A stretch of 64,000 nt of DNA from Longimicrobium terrae (GTDB taxonomy: Bacteria; Gemmatimonadota; Gemmatimonadetes; Longimicrobiales; Longimicrobiaceae). Numbering within the stretch: position 1 is the stretch's first letter; each line of letters starts with the position of its first letter. Where the stretch lies: NCBI RefSeq assembly GCF_014202995.1, contig NZ_JACHIA010000004.1:248001-312000 (forward strand). Direction: 5' to 3'. Shown piece after piece: positions 23,238 through 31,319 of this stretch. Under the pieces are notes generated by a model that saw nothing but the letters and a program-made list of their open reading frames with translations, was not told the DNA's origin and made no database searches. The position numbers and the translations under genes were made by a program.

Positions 23238-25763
23238 ATGCTCGCCTCTCTGCTGTCGCTCGCGGCGGGTGCGCTGGGCGCGCGGTTCCTGGCCGGGCTG
23301 TCCCGGCCGGCGCGGCCGCGCCCCTATCCGCCCATTGCCGATCAACTGAACTGGAGCCGCCTCCCCTATCCCGGCGTGGTGCTGCAGAAGGACGGGTCCT
23401 TCCTCGCGGGCTTCCGCTTCCGGGGGCCGGACCCCACCGCCGCCCCGAACGCGGAGCTGAACCGCATCGCGGACCGGGTGGGCGAGGCGTTGGTGCCGTT
23501 TACGGACGACTGGACGTTCCACGTCGACCTGTACCGCAGGCCCGCTTCGGGCTACGCGCCACCGGGCGCCTTCCCGAGTCCGGCCCTGGCCGCGATCGAC
23601 CACGAGCGGCGGCTGAGCTACGAGGGCGGAGGGAAGTGGGAGACGGAGTGCTTCGTCACCGCGGCGTACCGGCCGCCACGCGGGAGCAAGAACCGCCTGG
23701 CCCGCGTGTTCGCCACCGGCGGCGCGGCAATGGACTGGAGCGGGGAGTGGGATCGGTACCAGCGCTCGCTGGTCGATCTGGAGGATCGGCTCCAGGGCGT
23801 TCTCCGCCTGGACCGTCTCGCTTCCGAAGAGCTCCTGGCCCACCTCTACCGCTCCCTCACCGGACGCAGGCAGGAGGTGCTGGTCCCGCATCACGGCGCG
23901 GGGCTGGACGCCATCCTCGGCCACGAAACCTTCGTGGGCGATTTCGCGCCCCGTCTCGGGCCGACCGAGATCCGCGTGGTCGGGTTCCAGGGGTACCCGG
24001 CGAAGGTGCGGCCCGCGATCCTGGCCGCGCTCACCGAGCAGGCGATGGAGTACCGCTGGAGCAGCCGCATCCGGCCGCTTTCCCCCGAGCGGGCGGAGGC
24101 GCGCCTCCGCGAAGCGCAGCGACACCACTACGAGAAGCGTCACGGGGCACAGAGCTTCGCCGCGCAGATGGCCCGCGGAAAGGACGATCCGGGCAACCCC
24201 GAGTGGGACCGCATGCAGGAGGACGAGCACGCGCGCACCCTGGCGCAGGGCGTCTCCGAGGCGATCGCGCTGAACTCCGGCGGCCGGGTCCGCTACTGCG
24301 AGTTCAACTCCTACGTCGTGCTCCACCGCACGGATGAAGCGGAGGCGGAGCGGGATGGGCGGGAGATCGCGCGCGTGCTGCGCGACCAGGGCTTCACCGC
24401 CCAGGCGGAAACGATCCACGCCATGGAGTCGTTCGTCGGAACGCTGCCCGGCCACGGGGAGGCGAACGTTCAGCGGCCTCTGCTCTCCACGGACAACATC
24501 TCCTGCATCCTGCCCATTGCCTCCGCGTGGGCGGGACCCGCGCGGAACCCGTGTGATCTGTACCCGCCGGACTCGCCGCCGCTGTTCTGGGGCGATACGG
24601 ACGGCGCGACGCCGTTCCGGGTGGCCCTTCACGCCGGGGACGTCGGCCACACGCTCGTCATCGGCCCCACCGGCGCGGGCAAGTCGATCCTCCTGGAGCA
24701 CATCGCGGCGCAGGCGTTCCGATACAGAGGAGCCCAGGTGTTCGTGCTGGACCGGGGGCGGAGCTTCGAGTTGCTGTGCCGCGCCGCCGGGGGCGAGCAT
24801 CTGGACCTCACCCCCGGAGCGGCGGGCTTCGCGCTCCAGCCTCTGGCGCGCGTCGACGAGCCGGCGGAGCGGGCCTGGGCGGTCGACTGGCTGGAGGTCC
24901 TCCTCGGCCTGCAGAAGCTGGACGTGACCCCCGGCCGGCGTGACGCGCTGAACCGTGTGCTGGGGCTGCTTGCCGCCGATCTGCCGCGCCATCGGACGAT
25001 GACGGACTTCGTCACCCAGATCAGCGCGGCGGATCCCGAGATGGGACAGGCCCTCGAGCTGTACACGGCGACGGGCCCCTACGGCGGCGTTCTGGACGGC
25101 GACGCCGACCCCCTCTCGGAAAGTGACTTCATCGTGCACGAGATGGAGGGCCTGCTCGAACTGAGCGAGGTCATCACGCTGCCGGTCCTGCTCCTGGTGC
25201 TGCACCGGCTCGAGCGGCGCTTCGACGGACGGCCCACGTACCTGGTGGTGGACGAGGCAAAGAACTCCCTCGCGCACCCCCTTCTGGGAGGGCGGTTCAA
25301 GCGGTACGCGGTGGAGGTCCGCAAGAAGAACGTGGTGCTGGCGCTGGCATTCCAGGATCTCCACCAGTTCTGGGAACTCGCAGGCGCCGCGACCATCCTG
25401 AGCAGCTGCCCGACCCGCATCTTCATCCCCCACGCAGAAGCGGCGGGCGAGCGGGACCGGGGCGTCTACGAGGGCGCCGGGCTGAACGAGCAGGAGATCT
25501 CGCTCATCGCCCGCTCGACCCGCAAACGCCACTACTACTTCAAGAATCCGTCGGGAGCACGGCGTTTCGAGCTCGCGCTCGGTCCCGCGGCGCGGGCGCT
25601 GTACTTCCCGCGCGAAGGGATGGGGATGGAAGGCACGGTTCGGCGGGCGAGGGAGCTCGAGGCGGAGTTCGGAACGGGCTGGGTCGCGGTGTGGCTCAGC
25701 GAGACGGGCGCGGCGGAGGCCGCCGCGTGGATCAGGGACCATTCGCACGGGAGGGAATCATGA
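23238..25763 (+). CDS. trbE: Type IV secretion ATPase, VirB4/TrbE
   Basis: An 841-residue ATPase, the largest motor of the apparatus. The N-terminal half (about 30-430) is the CagE/TrbE/VirB domain, opening with DQLNWSRLPYPGVVLQKDGS. Walker A GPTGAGKS is at 476-483 and Walker B YLVVDEA at 668-674, followed by the family's VEVRKKNVVLALAFQDLHQF segment. A possible N-terminal hydrophobic stretch (residues 1-20) could peripherally anchor it, as in VirB3-VirB4 pairs. Its stop overlaps the trbJ start by four bases. All motifs look intact, so the system is probably functional rather than decayed. Confidence 0.93.
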   Translation: MLASLLSLAAGALGARFLAGLSRPARPRPYPPIADQLNWSRLPYPGVVLQKDGSFLAGFRFRGPDPTAAPNAELNRIADRVGEALVPFTDDWTFHVDLYRRPASGYAPPGAFPSPALAAIDHERRLSYEGGGKWETECFVTAAYRPPRGSKNRLARVFATGGAAMDWSGEWDRYQRSLVDLEDRLQGVLRLDRLASEELLAHLYRSLTGRRQEVLVPHHGAGLDAILGHETFVGDFAPRLGPTEIRVVGFQGYPAKVRPAILAALTEQAMEYRWSSRIRPLSPERAEARLREAQRHHYEKRHGAQSFAAQMARGKDDPGNPEWDRMQEDEHARTLAQGVSEAIALNSGGRVRYCEFNSYVVLHRTDEAEAERDGREIARVLRDQGFTAQAETIHAMESFVGTLPGHGEANVQRPLLSTDNISCILPIASAWAGPARNPCDLYPPDSPPLFWGDTDGATPFRVALHAGDVGHTLVIGPTGAGKSILLEHIAAQAFRYRGAQVFVLDRGRSFELLCRAAGGEHLDLTPGAAGFALQPLARVDEPAERAWAVDWLEVLLGLQKLDVTPGRRDALNRVLGLLAADLPRHRTMTDFVTQISAADPEMGQALELYTATGPYGGVLDGDADPLSESDFIVHEMEGLLELSEVITLPVLLLVLHRLERRFDGRPTYLVVDEAKNSLAHPLLGGRFKRYAVEVRKKNVVLALAFQDLHQFWELAGAATILSSCPTRIFIPHAEAAGERDRGVYEGAGLNEQEISLIARSTRKRHYYFKNPSGARRFELALGPAARALYFPREGMGMEGTVRRARELEAEFGTGWVAVWLSETGAAEAAAWIRDHSHGRES

Positions 25764-26938
25764 CACGGATACGCGCAGGTTCTGTGGGCCGGAGACTGAC
25801 CGCGGCCACACTGGCCGCCGGGCTGGTTCTGGCGCTCCATCAGCCCGTGGGCGCGTCGCTCATCCCGGGGCTGCCGAGCGTGGTCTACGACCCCGTGAAC
25901 TACGCGAGCGCCGTCGCGCGCTACCGGCAACTCTACCAGCAGGCAAGGGGACAGGTCCGGCAGATCGAGTACGCCTACGACCAGGCACGGCACCTCCGTG
26001 ACCAGTCGCGCGGCTGGAGCCAGTTCCGGCTCGCCGACTTCCGCGGCGTGTTTCGCGAGACGGGCCGCACGATGGGGGAGGGCGTCGCGCTGGGCTACGG
26101 AAACCCGGAGCTCGGAAACCTGTTTCGTCAGCATTTTCCTCGCGTCCCGCGGGTCGCGGACGGAATGCGGATTCCGCACGCCGACCAGCTCAACTCCGTG
26201 CGGGACCTGGCGTTCGCGGCCGTCATGGGCGCGCAGATGCAGGGCGCGCAGATCGGCGTGGCCGAGCAGGCCCTCGACGCGCTGCGGCGCGGCGTCACGG
26301 GCGCGGGCACGGAGCGGCAGCTGCAGCAGGCGCAGGCGGCGGTCCAGACGTTCGCGGCCGAGCAGGACCTGCTGATGCGGCACACGCTCCTGTCTCTCAA
26401 CCAGCAGCTGGCCGCCGCAAACGCGCGCGAGGCGCAGCGGCAGATGCAGGACGCGGTACGCGGCGCCCAGGCGGACGGACGCTGGAGGGCCTGGGAGGAG
26501 GCGGTGGTCGGCGCTTACGGGGAGAACCTGTCCGGCCGCGACCGCTCCCTGGATGCGATCCGGCGGCGTGCCGGCGTGCGCGGCGGACCTGGAGTGCGCG
26601 GCGAGGCTCGTGACCCGCGCGATCTGGGCGCTCGCCGGGCGCAGGGCATCGGGTGGGAGTACGGTCCCCCGTCAGGCGGCGCCGGGGCAGGGGCGGGCGC
26701 GGGAGGGATGAGCGGGACGGAAGCGGGCCAGGGTCCGCGGGAGTGGGATCCCACCGTGCCGGAGGAGGCGGCACCGCCCGTCGACCCGTGGAATCCGCAG
26801 GCGGGTGGCCAGCCGATCTTCACGCAGCCCGCGACGGGCGGCGGCGGCCGGACCGAGCCCGCCGAAGAGACGCCGTCGCATCCCCCGGTCGGCGGTGCGG
26901 GTGCCGGGCAGCCTGGCGGGGTGGTGCAGCAGCAGTGA
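25760..26938 (+). CDS. trbJ: T4SS periplasmic protein, TrbJ/VirB5-like
   Basis: A 392-residue exported protein. The ATG overlaps the trbE stop. Its signal peptide (TAATLAAGLVLALHQPVGA) is followed by VVYDPVNYASAVARYRQLY, which matches the VFDPxNY signature of TrbJ. A long coiled-coil-like helical region follows (about 50-230), rich in Gln and Ala. The last 110 residues are Gly/Pro-rich, with GAGAGAGG repeats and an ending in GGVVQQQ; this tail is longer than in typical TrbJ and may be lineage-specific. TrbJ/VirB5 proteins sit in the periplasm and at pilus tips. Confidence 0.82.
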   Translation: MTRIRAGSVGRRLTAATLAAGLVLALHQPVGASLIPGLPSVVYDPVNYASAVARYRQLYQQARGQVRQIEYAYDQARHLRDQSRGWSQFRLADFRGVFRETGRTMGEGVALGYGNPELGNLFRQHFPRVPRVADGMRIPHADQLNSVRDLAFAAVMGAQMQGAQIGVAEQALDALRRGVTGAGTERQLQQAQAAVQTFAAEQDLLMRHTLLSLNQQLAAANAREAQRQMQDAVRGAQADGRWRAWEEAVVGAYGENLSGRDRSLDAIRRRAGVRGGPGVRGEARDPRDLGARRAQGIGWEYGPPSGGAGAGAGAGGMSGTEAGQGPREWDPTVPEEAAPPVDPWNPQAGGQPIFTQPATGGGGRTEPAEETPSHPPVGGAGAGQPGGVVQQQ

Positions 26939-26977
26939 CCCGGCAGGCGCGTCCCCGCGCCATGGCGGCGGGGTATC

Positions 26978-27010
26978 AGGAGGGGAGGGCCCAAGCGGCC
27001 CTCCCCTCCT
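26978..27010 (+). terminator. Intra-operon hairpin between trbJ and trbL
   Basis: A 14-bp perfect stem (26978-26991 with 26997-27010) and a CAAGC loop lie in the only sizeable gap (97 bases) of the secretion operon. It is followed by CTGTTCTC rather than a run of T's, so it is more likely a partial terminator or an mRNA-stability element than a full stop. It sits after the ATPase, pilin and TrbJ genes and before the membrane-channel genes. Confidence 0.6.
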
Positions 27011-27035
27011 CTGTTCTCACTCCGTGGAGTTCCCG

Positions 27036-28151
27036 ATGAAGCGCATGGTGGGGAGGTCCGCCGTCGAAGTTCTGGGCCTCGGCGTCGCCGTGCTGCTTCC
27101 GACGCTGCTCGCGGCTCAGACCGGCCCGGACGAGCGTGTGGTGGTCGGAATCGTCGAGCAGTTCCGCCAGGCGGCGTCCGAGTGGCCGCAGCTCTTCCGC
27201 CCGTGGGCGGAGATGCTGCTGGCGGCGCTGCTCACCCTGGAGGGATACCTGTCCTGGGCCGACTGGCAGACGCGCCAGATCGGGATGGAGAGAATGGTGG
27301 GCGAGGCCGTGCGGAAGCTCGGCGTCATCGCCCTGGTGTGGGCTTTCTTTATAAATCCGCTTCTCGGGCCCGACCAGGTGATCGCCCTGTTCCGGAACAT
27401 CGCCGGAACCGTTGCGGGTGTCCGTGACCCGGGCGCGCTCCCTGGCGATCTCGTGCTGCAAGGCTTCGCGCTCGCCGACGTGCTCCTCCGGGCGGCCAAT
27501 CAGGCGATCGCGGAACTGATGACGGCGTGGTGGGAGATCTCCAGGAACCTGATCGAGCAGGGCGCCGTGGAGGAGGGCTTCCTCGGAGTCGGCGTCCTGG
27601 TCGCGCACCTTCATGCGCTACGCATTCTCGCCGCGACGGTGCTCCTGGAGGCCGTCTTCGCGGTCCTCGTGGTCGGCGTCGGCGTGGTGGTGCTGGAGGC
27701 GGGATTCGCGTTCATCGCCCTGCAGGTCGTGCTCGTGGAGATCGAGGCGATCCTGCTGATCGGGTTCGGCGTCTTCTTCGCCGGCTTCGCCTCGTTCCGG
27801 GTCACCGCGGGGATGACGGAAGCCTACCTCAAGCAGGCGTTCGTGCTCGGCCTGCGCCTCTTCCTGACCCTGCCGCTCGCCGCGCTCGGGGTGAAGATGG
27901 CCGACTTCTGGTCGAACAACCTGCTCGCGGGCGTCACCCGGCGAACTCTCCGCCCCGAAGTGGTGATCGACGGCCGCCCGGTTCGGCTCGCGATCGAGGT
28001 GGTCTACATGAACCCGATCACGGTGGTGCTCGTCCTGATCTCGGTCTGCTTCTACGTCTATCTGGTCTGGGCCTTCCCGGCCCGGTACGCCTCGAAGATC
28101 GCCGATGTCCGGCTCAACCTGGCCGCCGCGGTCGCCGGCAAGGCTGCCTGA
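27036..28151 (+). CDS. trbL: T4SS inner-membrane channel protein, TrbL/VirB6
   Basis: A 371-residue polytopic membrane protein. The ATG at 27036 gives a signal-like first helix (VLGLGVAVLLPTLLAAQ). About five to six more hydrophobic segments follow, the strongest being VLLEAVFAVLVVGVGVVVLE, IEAILLIGFGVFFAGFASF and ITVVLVLISVCFYVYLVW. The TrbL/VirB6 hallmark is visible around 250-290 as an FFAGFASFRVTAGMTEAYLK segment. It forms part of the inner-membrane channel. The stop shares one base with the trbF start. Confidence 0.85.
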   Translation: MKRMVGRSAVEVLGLGVAVLLPTLLAAQTGPDERVVVGIVEQFRQAASEWPQLFRPWAEMLLAALLTLEGYLSWADWQTRQIGMERMVGEAVRKLGVIALVWAFFINPLLGPDQVIALFRNIAGTVAGVRDPGALPGDLVLQGFALADVLLRAANQAIAELMTAWWEISRNLIEQGAVEEGFLGVGVLVAHLHALRILAATVLLEAVFAVLVVGVGVVVLEAGFAFIALQVVLVEIEAILLIGFGVFFAGFASFRVTAGMTEAYLKQAFVLGLRLFLTLPLAALGVKMADFWSNNLLAGVTRRTLRPEVVIDGRPVRLAIEVVYMNPITVVLVLISVCFYVYLVWAFPARYASKIADVRLNLAAAVAGKAA

Positions 28152-28963
28152 TGGTGGACGCGGGGACTGAACCGGTCGTGAACGCCGCCCCACTGTCGCC
28201 GTACCACGCGGCCCGGTGGGCTCGGGACCGGCACGTGGAGGAGCTGGAGAACCGGATCCGGTACCTGCGGGCGCTCGTCTTCATCCTGGTGGCGGTCACC
28301 GCCATCGGGGTGCATGGCGCGGTAACCCTCGCCAGGCAGTCGCGGATCGTCCCCTACATCGTCGAGGTCGACCGTCTCGGGCAGACGCGGGCCATCGGCC
28401 GGGTCGAGGAGGTGCCCCCGCCGGCGGAGCGGCACATCCGGCGCGATCTCGCCCGGTTCGTGGAAGCGATGAGGACGGTGACCACGGACCCGGTCGCGCA
28501 GAACGCCCTGATCGACCGGAGCTTCACCTTCACGCGCGGCGCGGCGCGAAGCTACGTGGACGAGTACTTCTCCGTGCCGGGGAACAGCCCGCATGCGATC
28601 TCCCGCCATCTGATCCGCCGCGTGAACGTCCGCACGGTGCGGCGGATGGCCGGAAGCACGAATACCTGGGAGATCGGGTGGGAGGAGTCCGAGGTGCCCC
28701 TCCGGGGCGGCACCGCGACCGTGCGCGCGTGGCAGGGCACCGCGCGCACGGCGGTCATTCCGCCGAAGGATGAGCCGGAGCTCCTCGCGAACGAGTTCAG
28801 CATCTACATCACCGACCTCAGCTGGGCACCGATCGGCGAGGGCGAGAAGATCGACCTGCGCGACGCGCGGGGCGCGATGGACGCCGCCGCCGACCAGCGC
28901 CTCCGCGAGGCATGGCGGGCCGAGCGCGCCCCCCGCCCCGACTCCGCGAGCCCCACGCCATGA
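28151..28963 (+). CDS. trbF: T4SS inner-membrane protein, TrbF/VirB8
   Basis: A 270-residue bitopic protein. The N-terminus has the family's NAAPLSPYHAARWARDRH motif, then one transmembrane helix (LRALVFILVAVTAIGVHGAV, about 40-60), then the periplasmic NTF2-like domain with IVPYIVEVDRLGQ and later TNTWEIGWEE. VirB8 proteins nucleate assembly of the inner-membrane complex. It is coupled to trbL upstream and trbG downstream by overlapping stop/start codons. Confidence 0.9.
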   Translation: MVDAGTEPVVNAAPLSPYHAARWARDRHVEELENRIRYLRALVFILVAVTAIGVHGAVTLARQSRIVPYIVEVDRLGQTRAIGRVEEVPPPAERHIRRDLARFVEAMRTVTTDPVAQNALIDRSFTFTRGAARSYVDEYFSVPGNSPHAISRHLIRRVNVRTVRRMAGSTNTWEIGWEESEVPLRGGTATVRAWQGTARTAVIPPKDEPELLANEFSIYITDLSWAPIGEGEKIDLRDARGAMDAAADQRLREAWRAERAPRPDSASPTP

Positions 28964-29865
28964 TGCGCATCCTCACAATCGCCCTCGCGCTCGCCGCCAG
29001 CGGCGCGCTCCACGCCCAGCGCCCGGCGCTGGACTCCGCGAACGCGCAGGCAGCCACCGCGGAGTATCAGCGGACGGGCAGCGCGCGCGTGGTCCATGCC
29101 GGCACCTACTCGATGGTGCCCTATGGCCACGTGCAGCCGACCCTCCGCTGCGCCGCGCTCCGGGTCTGCACCATCGAGCTCGAGGCGGGGGAGCGCGTCA
29201 TCGACTCCGTGGTCGGCGACCCCGAGCGGTGGGTCGTGGACTTCGCGGCGGGACCGGATTCCACCCCGCTGGTCGTGACCAAGCCGGTGGCGCTTCCGGA
29301 CGCCTGCGACCAGACCACCAATCTGGTCGTGACGACATCGCGGCGGATCTATCACGTGACCCTGGACTCGCCGCCGTGCTCCGGCCAGGGCGGAAGCACG
29401 AACCCCGACCAGCCATACCACCGCCATGTGAAGTTCTATTATCCCGACGACCGGCTGGTGAGGCACCATTCCGGGCCAGCCGCCTCCGCCGCGCAGGCTG
29501 ACGCGGGTGGGGTCGAGCTCGAGGAGGCCGAACCGGGGATGCCCGCGGGCGACCTCGCCGACCTGCACTTCGACTACCAGGTCATCCCTGACCGCCGCTT
29601 CCCATGGGTGCCGCGCGTGGTCTACGACAACGGCCAGCAGATCTGTATCCGGCTTCCCGCAGAGGCGTATCACAGCGACCTCGCCGTGCTCTACGAGGTG
29701 GATGCCCGGGGCGGGTACGAGCTGGTCCACTACGCCGTCCGCGATGGATGCATCCTGACCGACCGCGTCATGCGCCGCATGGTCCTGCTAATTGCGGGGG
29801 GCCAGGACGGCGACCCGCTCCGCCTGCTGATCGTACGGCGCGAATCGCGGCGAGGTGCACGATGA
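28960..29865 (+). CDS. trbG: T4SS core-complex protein, TrbG/VirB9
   Basis: A 301-residue periplasmic protein with a signal peptide (MMRILTIALALAASGALHAQ). The N-terminal domain includes YSMVPYGHVQPTLRCAALRVC, with a GERVIDSVVGDPERW motif typical of VirB9. The C-terminal domain has a RRFPWVPRVVYDNGQQICIR segment matching the family's 'P..vyDDG..T.i.f' pattern. VirB9 forms the outer-membrane core ring with VirB10 and VirB7. No trbH/virB7-like lipoprotein gene is present nearby. The ATG overlaps the preceding stop. Confidence 0.9.
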   Translation: MMRILTIALALAASGALHAQRPALDSANAQAATAEYQRTGSARVVHAGTYSMVPYGHVQPTLRCAALRVCTIELEAGERVIDSVVGDPERWVVDFAAGPDSTPLVVTKPVALPDACDQTTNLVVTTSRRIYHVTLDSPPCSGQGGSTNPDQPYHRHVKFYYPDDRLVRHHSGPAASAAQADAGGVELEEAEPGMPAGDLADLHFDYQVIPDRRFPWVPRVVYDNGQQICIRLPAEAYHSDLAVLYEVDARGGYELVHYAVRDGCILTDRVMRRMVLLIAGGQDGDPLRLLIVRRESRRGAR

Positions 29866-31316
29866 GCGCGGAGGAGAAAGCGGAATCCCCGGTTGCGCGG
29901 TTCGTGGAGCGGTACGGCATCCATCGGCGGAGAACCTACCTCGCCGGGGCGGCGCTCGGGGGCCTGCTCCTGATCTCGCTTTCCGTCATGAACCAGCGCG
30001 CTCGGGCTCGCCAGACGATGCCGGCGGAGGGCGAGGACTCGACCGCCGTCGCGATCGATGCCCGCGACGAGCCCGCCCCGGAGCGCGCCGCGTGGGCGGA
30101 TCCCGTGCAGGCGCGCCAGCTGGCCGGCGACACGCTTCCCGCGGTGCCCGGGACACCCACCGCTGTCGACGCGGGAGAGTACGTGCCGCTCGGGCGGGAG
30201 CTGCAATCCGGGGAAGATGCAGAGAATGGCGAGCGCGACGGTCGGGGGAGCGGCGGTGACGTATCATTCCCCGTTGCCGAGGGATCCGGGGCAGCCGCGC
30301 CGGTAGGCGCGATCACGGATGCCCCGCCCCTTACGCCGGCGGACGTCCGCCGGGCGGCGTACCAGCGCGCGGTGGCGTCACGCCGCCTGCGGGTCGGTGC
30401 CCGCGCGGAGTCCGCGGGAGCGGAATCCGGAGACACCACGGCTACAAGCCCGGCGCCGTGGAGCGGGAGCGGTTCGGAGCAGGTCGGGGAAGGCGCCGCG
30501 GGGGAGCTGCGGCCCTACGGCGCGGCCGAGATCGAGGAGGACCGCCGCGCTGCCGAAAAAGCAGGGGAACAGCTGAGCGAGCCGGCCGCTCGAGCCGGCT
30601 CCGTGCCGGACGGGGCAGCGCGGGCGACGTTCGCCTCTTTCTCCACCCGGCCGTGCCGGCGGGGCGAGCGCGTGCTCTCGGCCGGAATGGTGATCACCGC
30701 TACGCTCGCCAGCAGCATCAACAGCGAGGCCGCCGGGCCGGTGCTGGCCCGGATTGGCCGGGACGTCTACGACGCGGCCCTGCGCTGCGTGATCCTGCCC
30801 GCGGGCTCGCTGCTCGTGGGGCGCTATCCGGAAGGCTTGGGCCCGGGTGGGGAGCGACTCGTCGTGGTGTGGGAGCAGGTCGTGCTCGGCGACGGGCGCA
30901 CGTGGATGCTCCCGTCGCTCCCGGCCGCCGACCGGCAGGGGCGGATGGGGATCGCGGGCGACGTGGACCGGCGAACGCGTGAGATTCTGGAGGCCGCCGC
31001 GCTTCTTTCCGCCTTCGGAGCCGCGATCGCCTACGCGTCGCCCGCCGAGGGTCAGGCTGCGGGGGGAGGGCCCGGTGGATATCCGGCGGCGCCGTCCGCC
31101 GGGGACCGGGCCACGAGCGCGGCCACGGAGCCCTTCCGAAATGCGGGCACGCGGCTGCTGGACCGGGCGGCCGGGATCCGGCCGGTGCTCGGGACGGGTC
31201 CGGGTGAGCCCATCACCGTCATCGTTCCCCGCAACGTGGATCTGGACCGTCCGGCCGCACCGCCGCCGGCGGACTCCGCGGTGAGCCGCGCGGCGCCGGC
31301 CGCGGCGGATGCCTGA
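29862..31316 (+). CDS. trbI: T4SS core-complex protein, TrbI/VirB10
   Basis: A 484-residue protein with a cytoplasmic N-terminus, one membrane helix (TYLAGAALGGLLLISLSVMN, about 25-45), a long Pro/Ala/Glu-rich periplasmic linker (about 50-250) and the C-terminal VirB10 beta-barrel domain. That domain shows VLSAGMVITATLASSINSE, then ILPAGSLLVGRYPEG and RTWMLPSL. These correspond to 'l..Gt.Ip..L...inSdlpG' and 'lpqGsrl.G'. VirB10 senses ATP use and gates the outer-membrane pore. It overlaps trbG by four bases and is followed three bases later by the coupling-protein gene. Confidence 0.92.
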   Translation: MSAEEKAESPVARFVERYGIHRRRTYLAGAALGGLLLISLSVMNQRARARQTMPAEGEDSTAVAIDARDEPAPERAAWADPVQARQLAGDTLPAVPGTPTAVDAGEYVPLGRELQSGEDAENGERDGRGSGGDVSFPVAEGSGAAAPVGAITDAPPLTPADVRRAAYQRAVASRRLRVGARAESAGAESGDTTATSPAPWSGSGSEQVGEGAAGELRPYGAAEIEEDRRAAEKAGEQLSEPAARAGSVPDGAARATFASFSTRPCRRGERVLSAGMVITATLASSINSEAAGPVLARIGRDVYDAALRCVILPAGSLLVGRYPEGLGPGGERLVVVWEQVVLGDGRTWMLPSLPAADRQGRMGIAGDVDRRTREILEAAALLSAFGAAIAYASPAEGQAAGGGPGGYPAAPSAGDRATSAATEPFRNAGTRLLDRAAGIRPVLGTGPGEPITVIVPRNVDLDRPAAPPPADSAVSRAAPAAADA

Positions 31317-31319
31317 CCC

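Noticed and set aside
22557-25748. A long minus-strand frame under trbC-trbE
   Set aside because: It overlaps three conserved secretion genes on the other strand and shows no motif.
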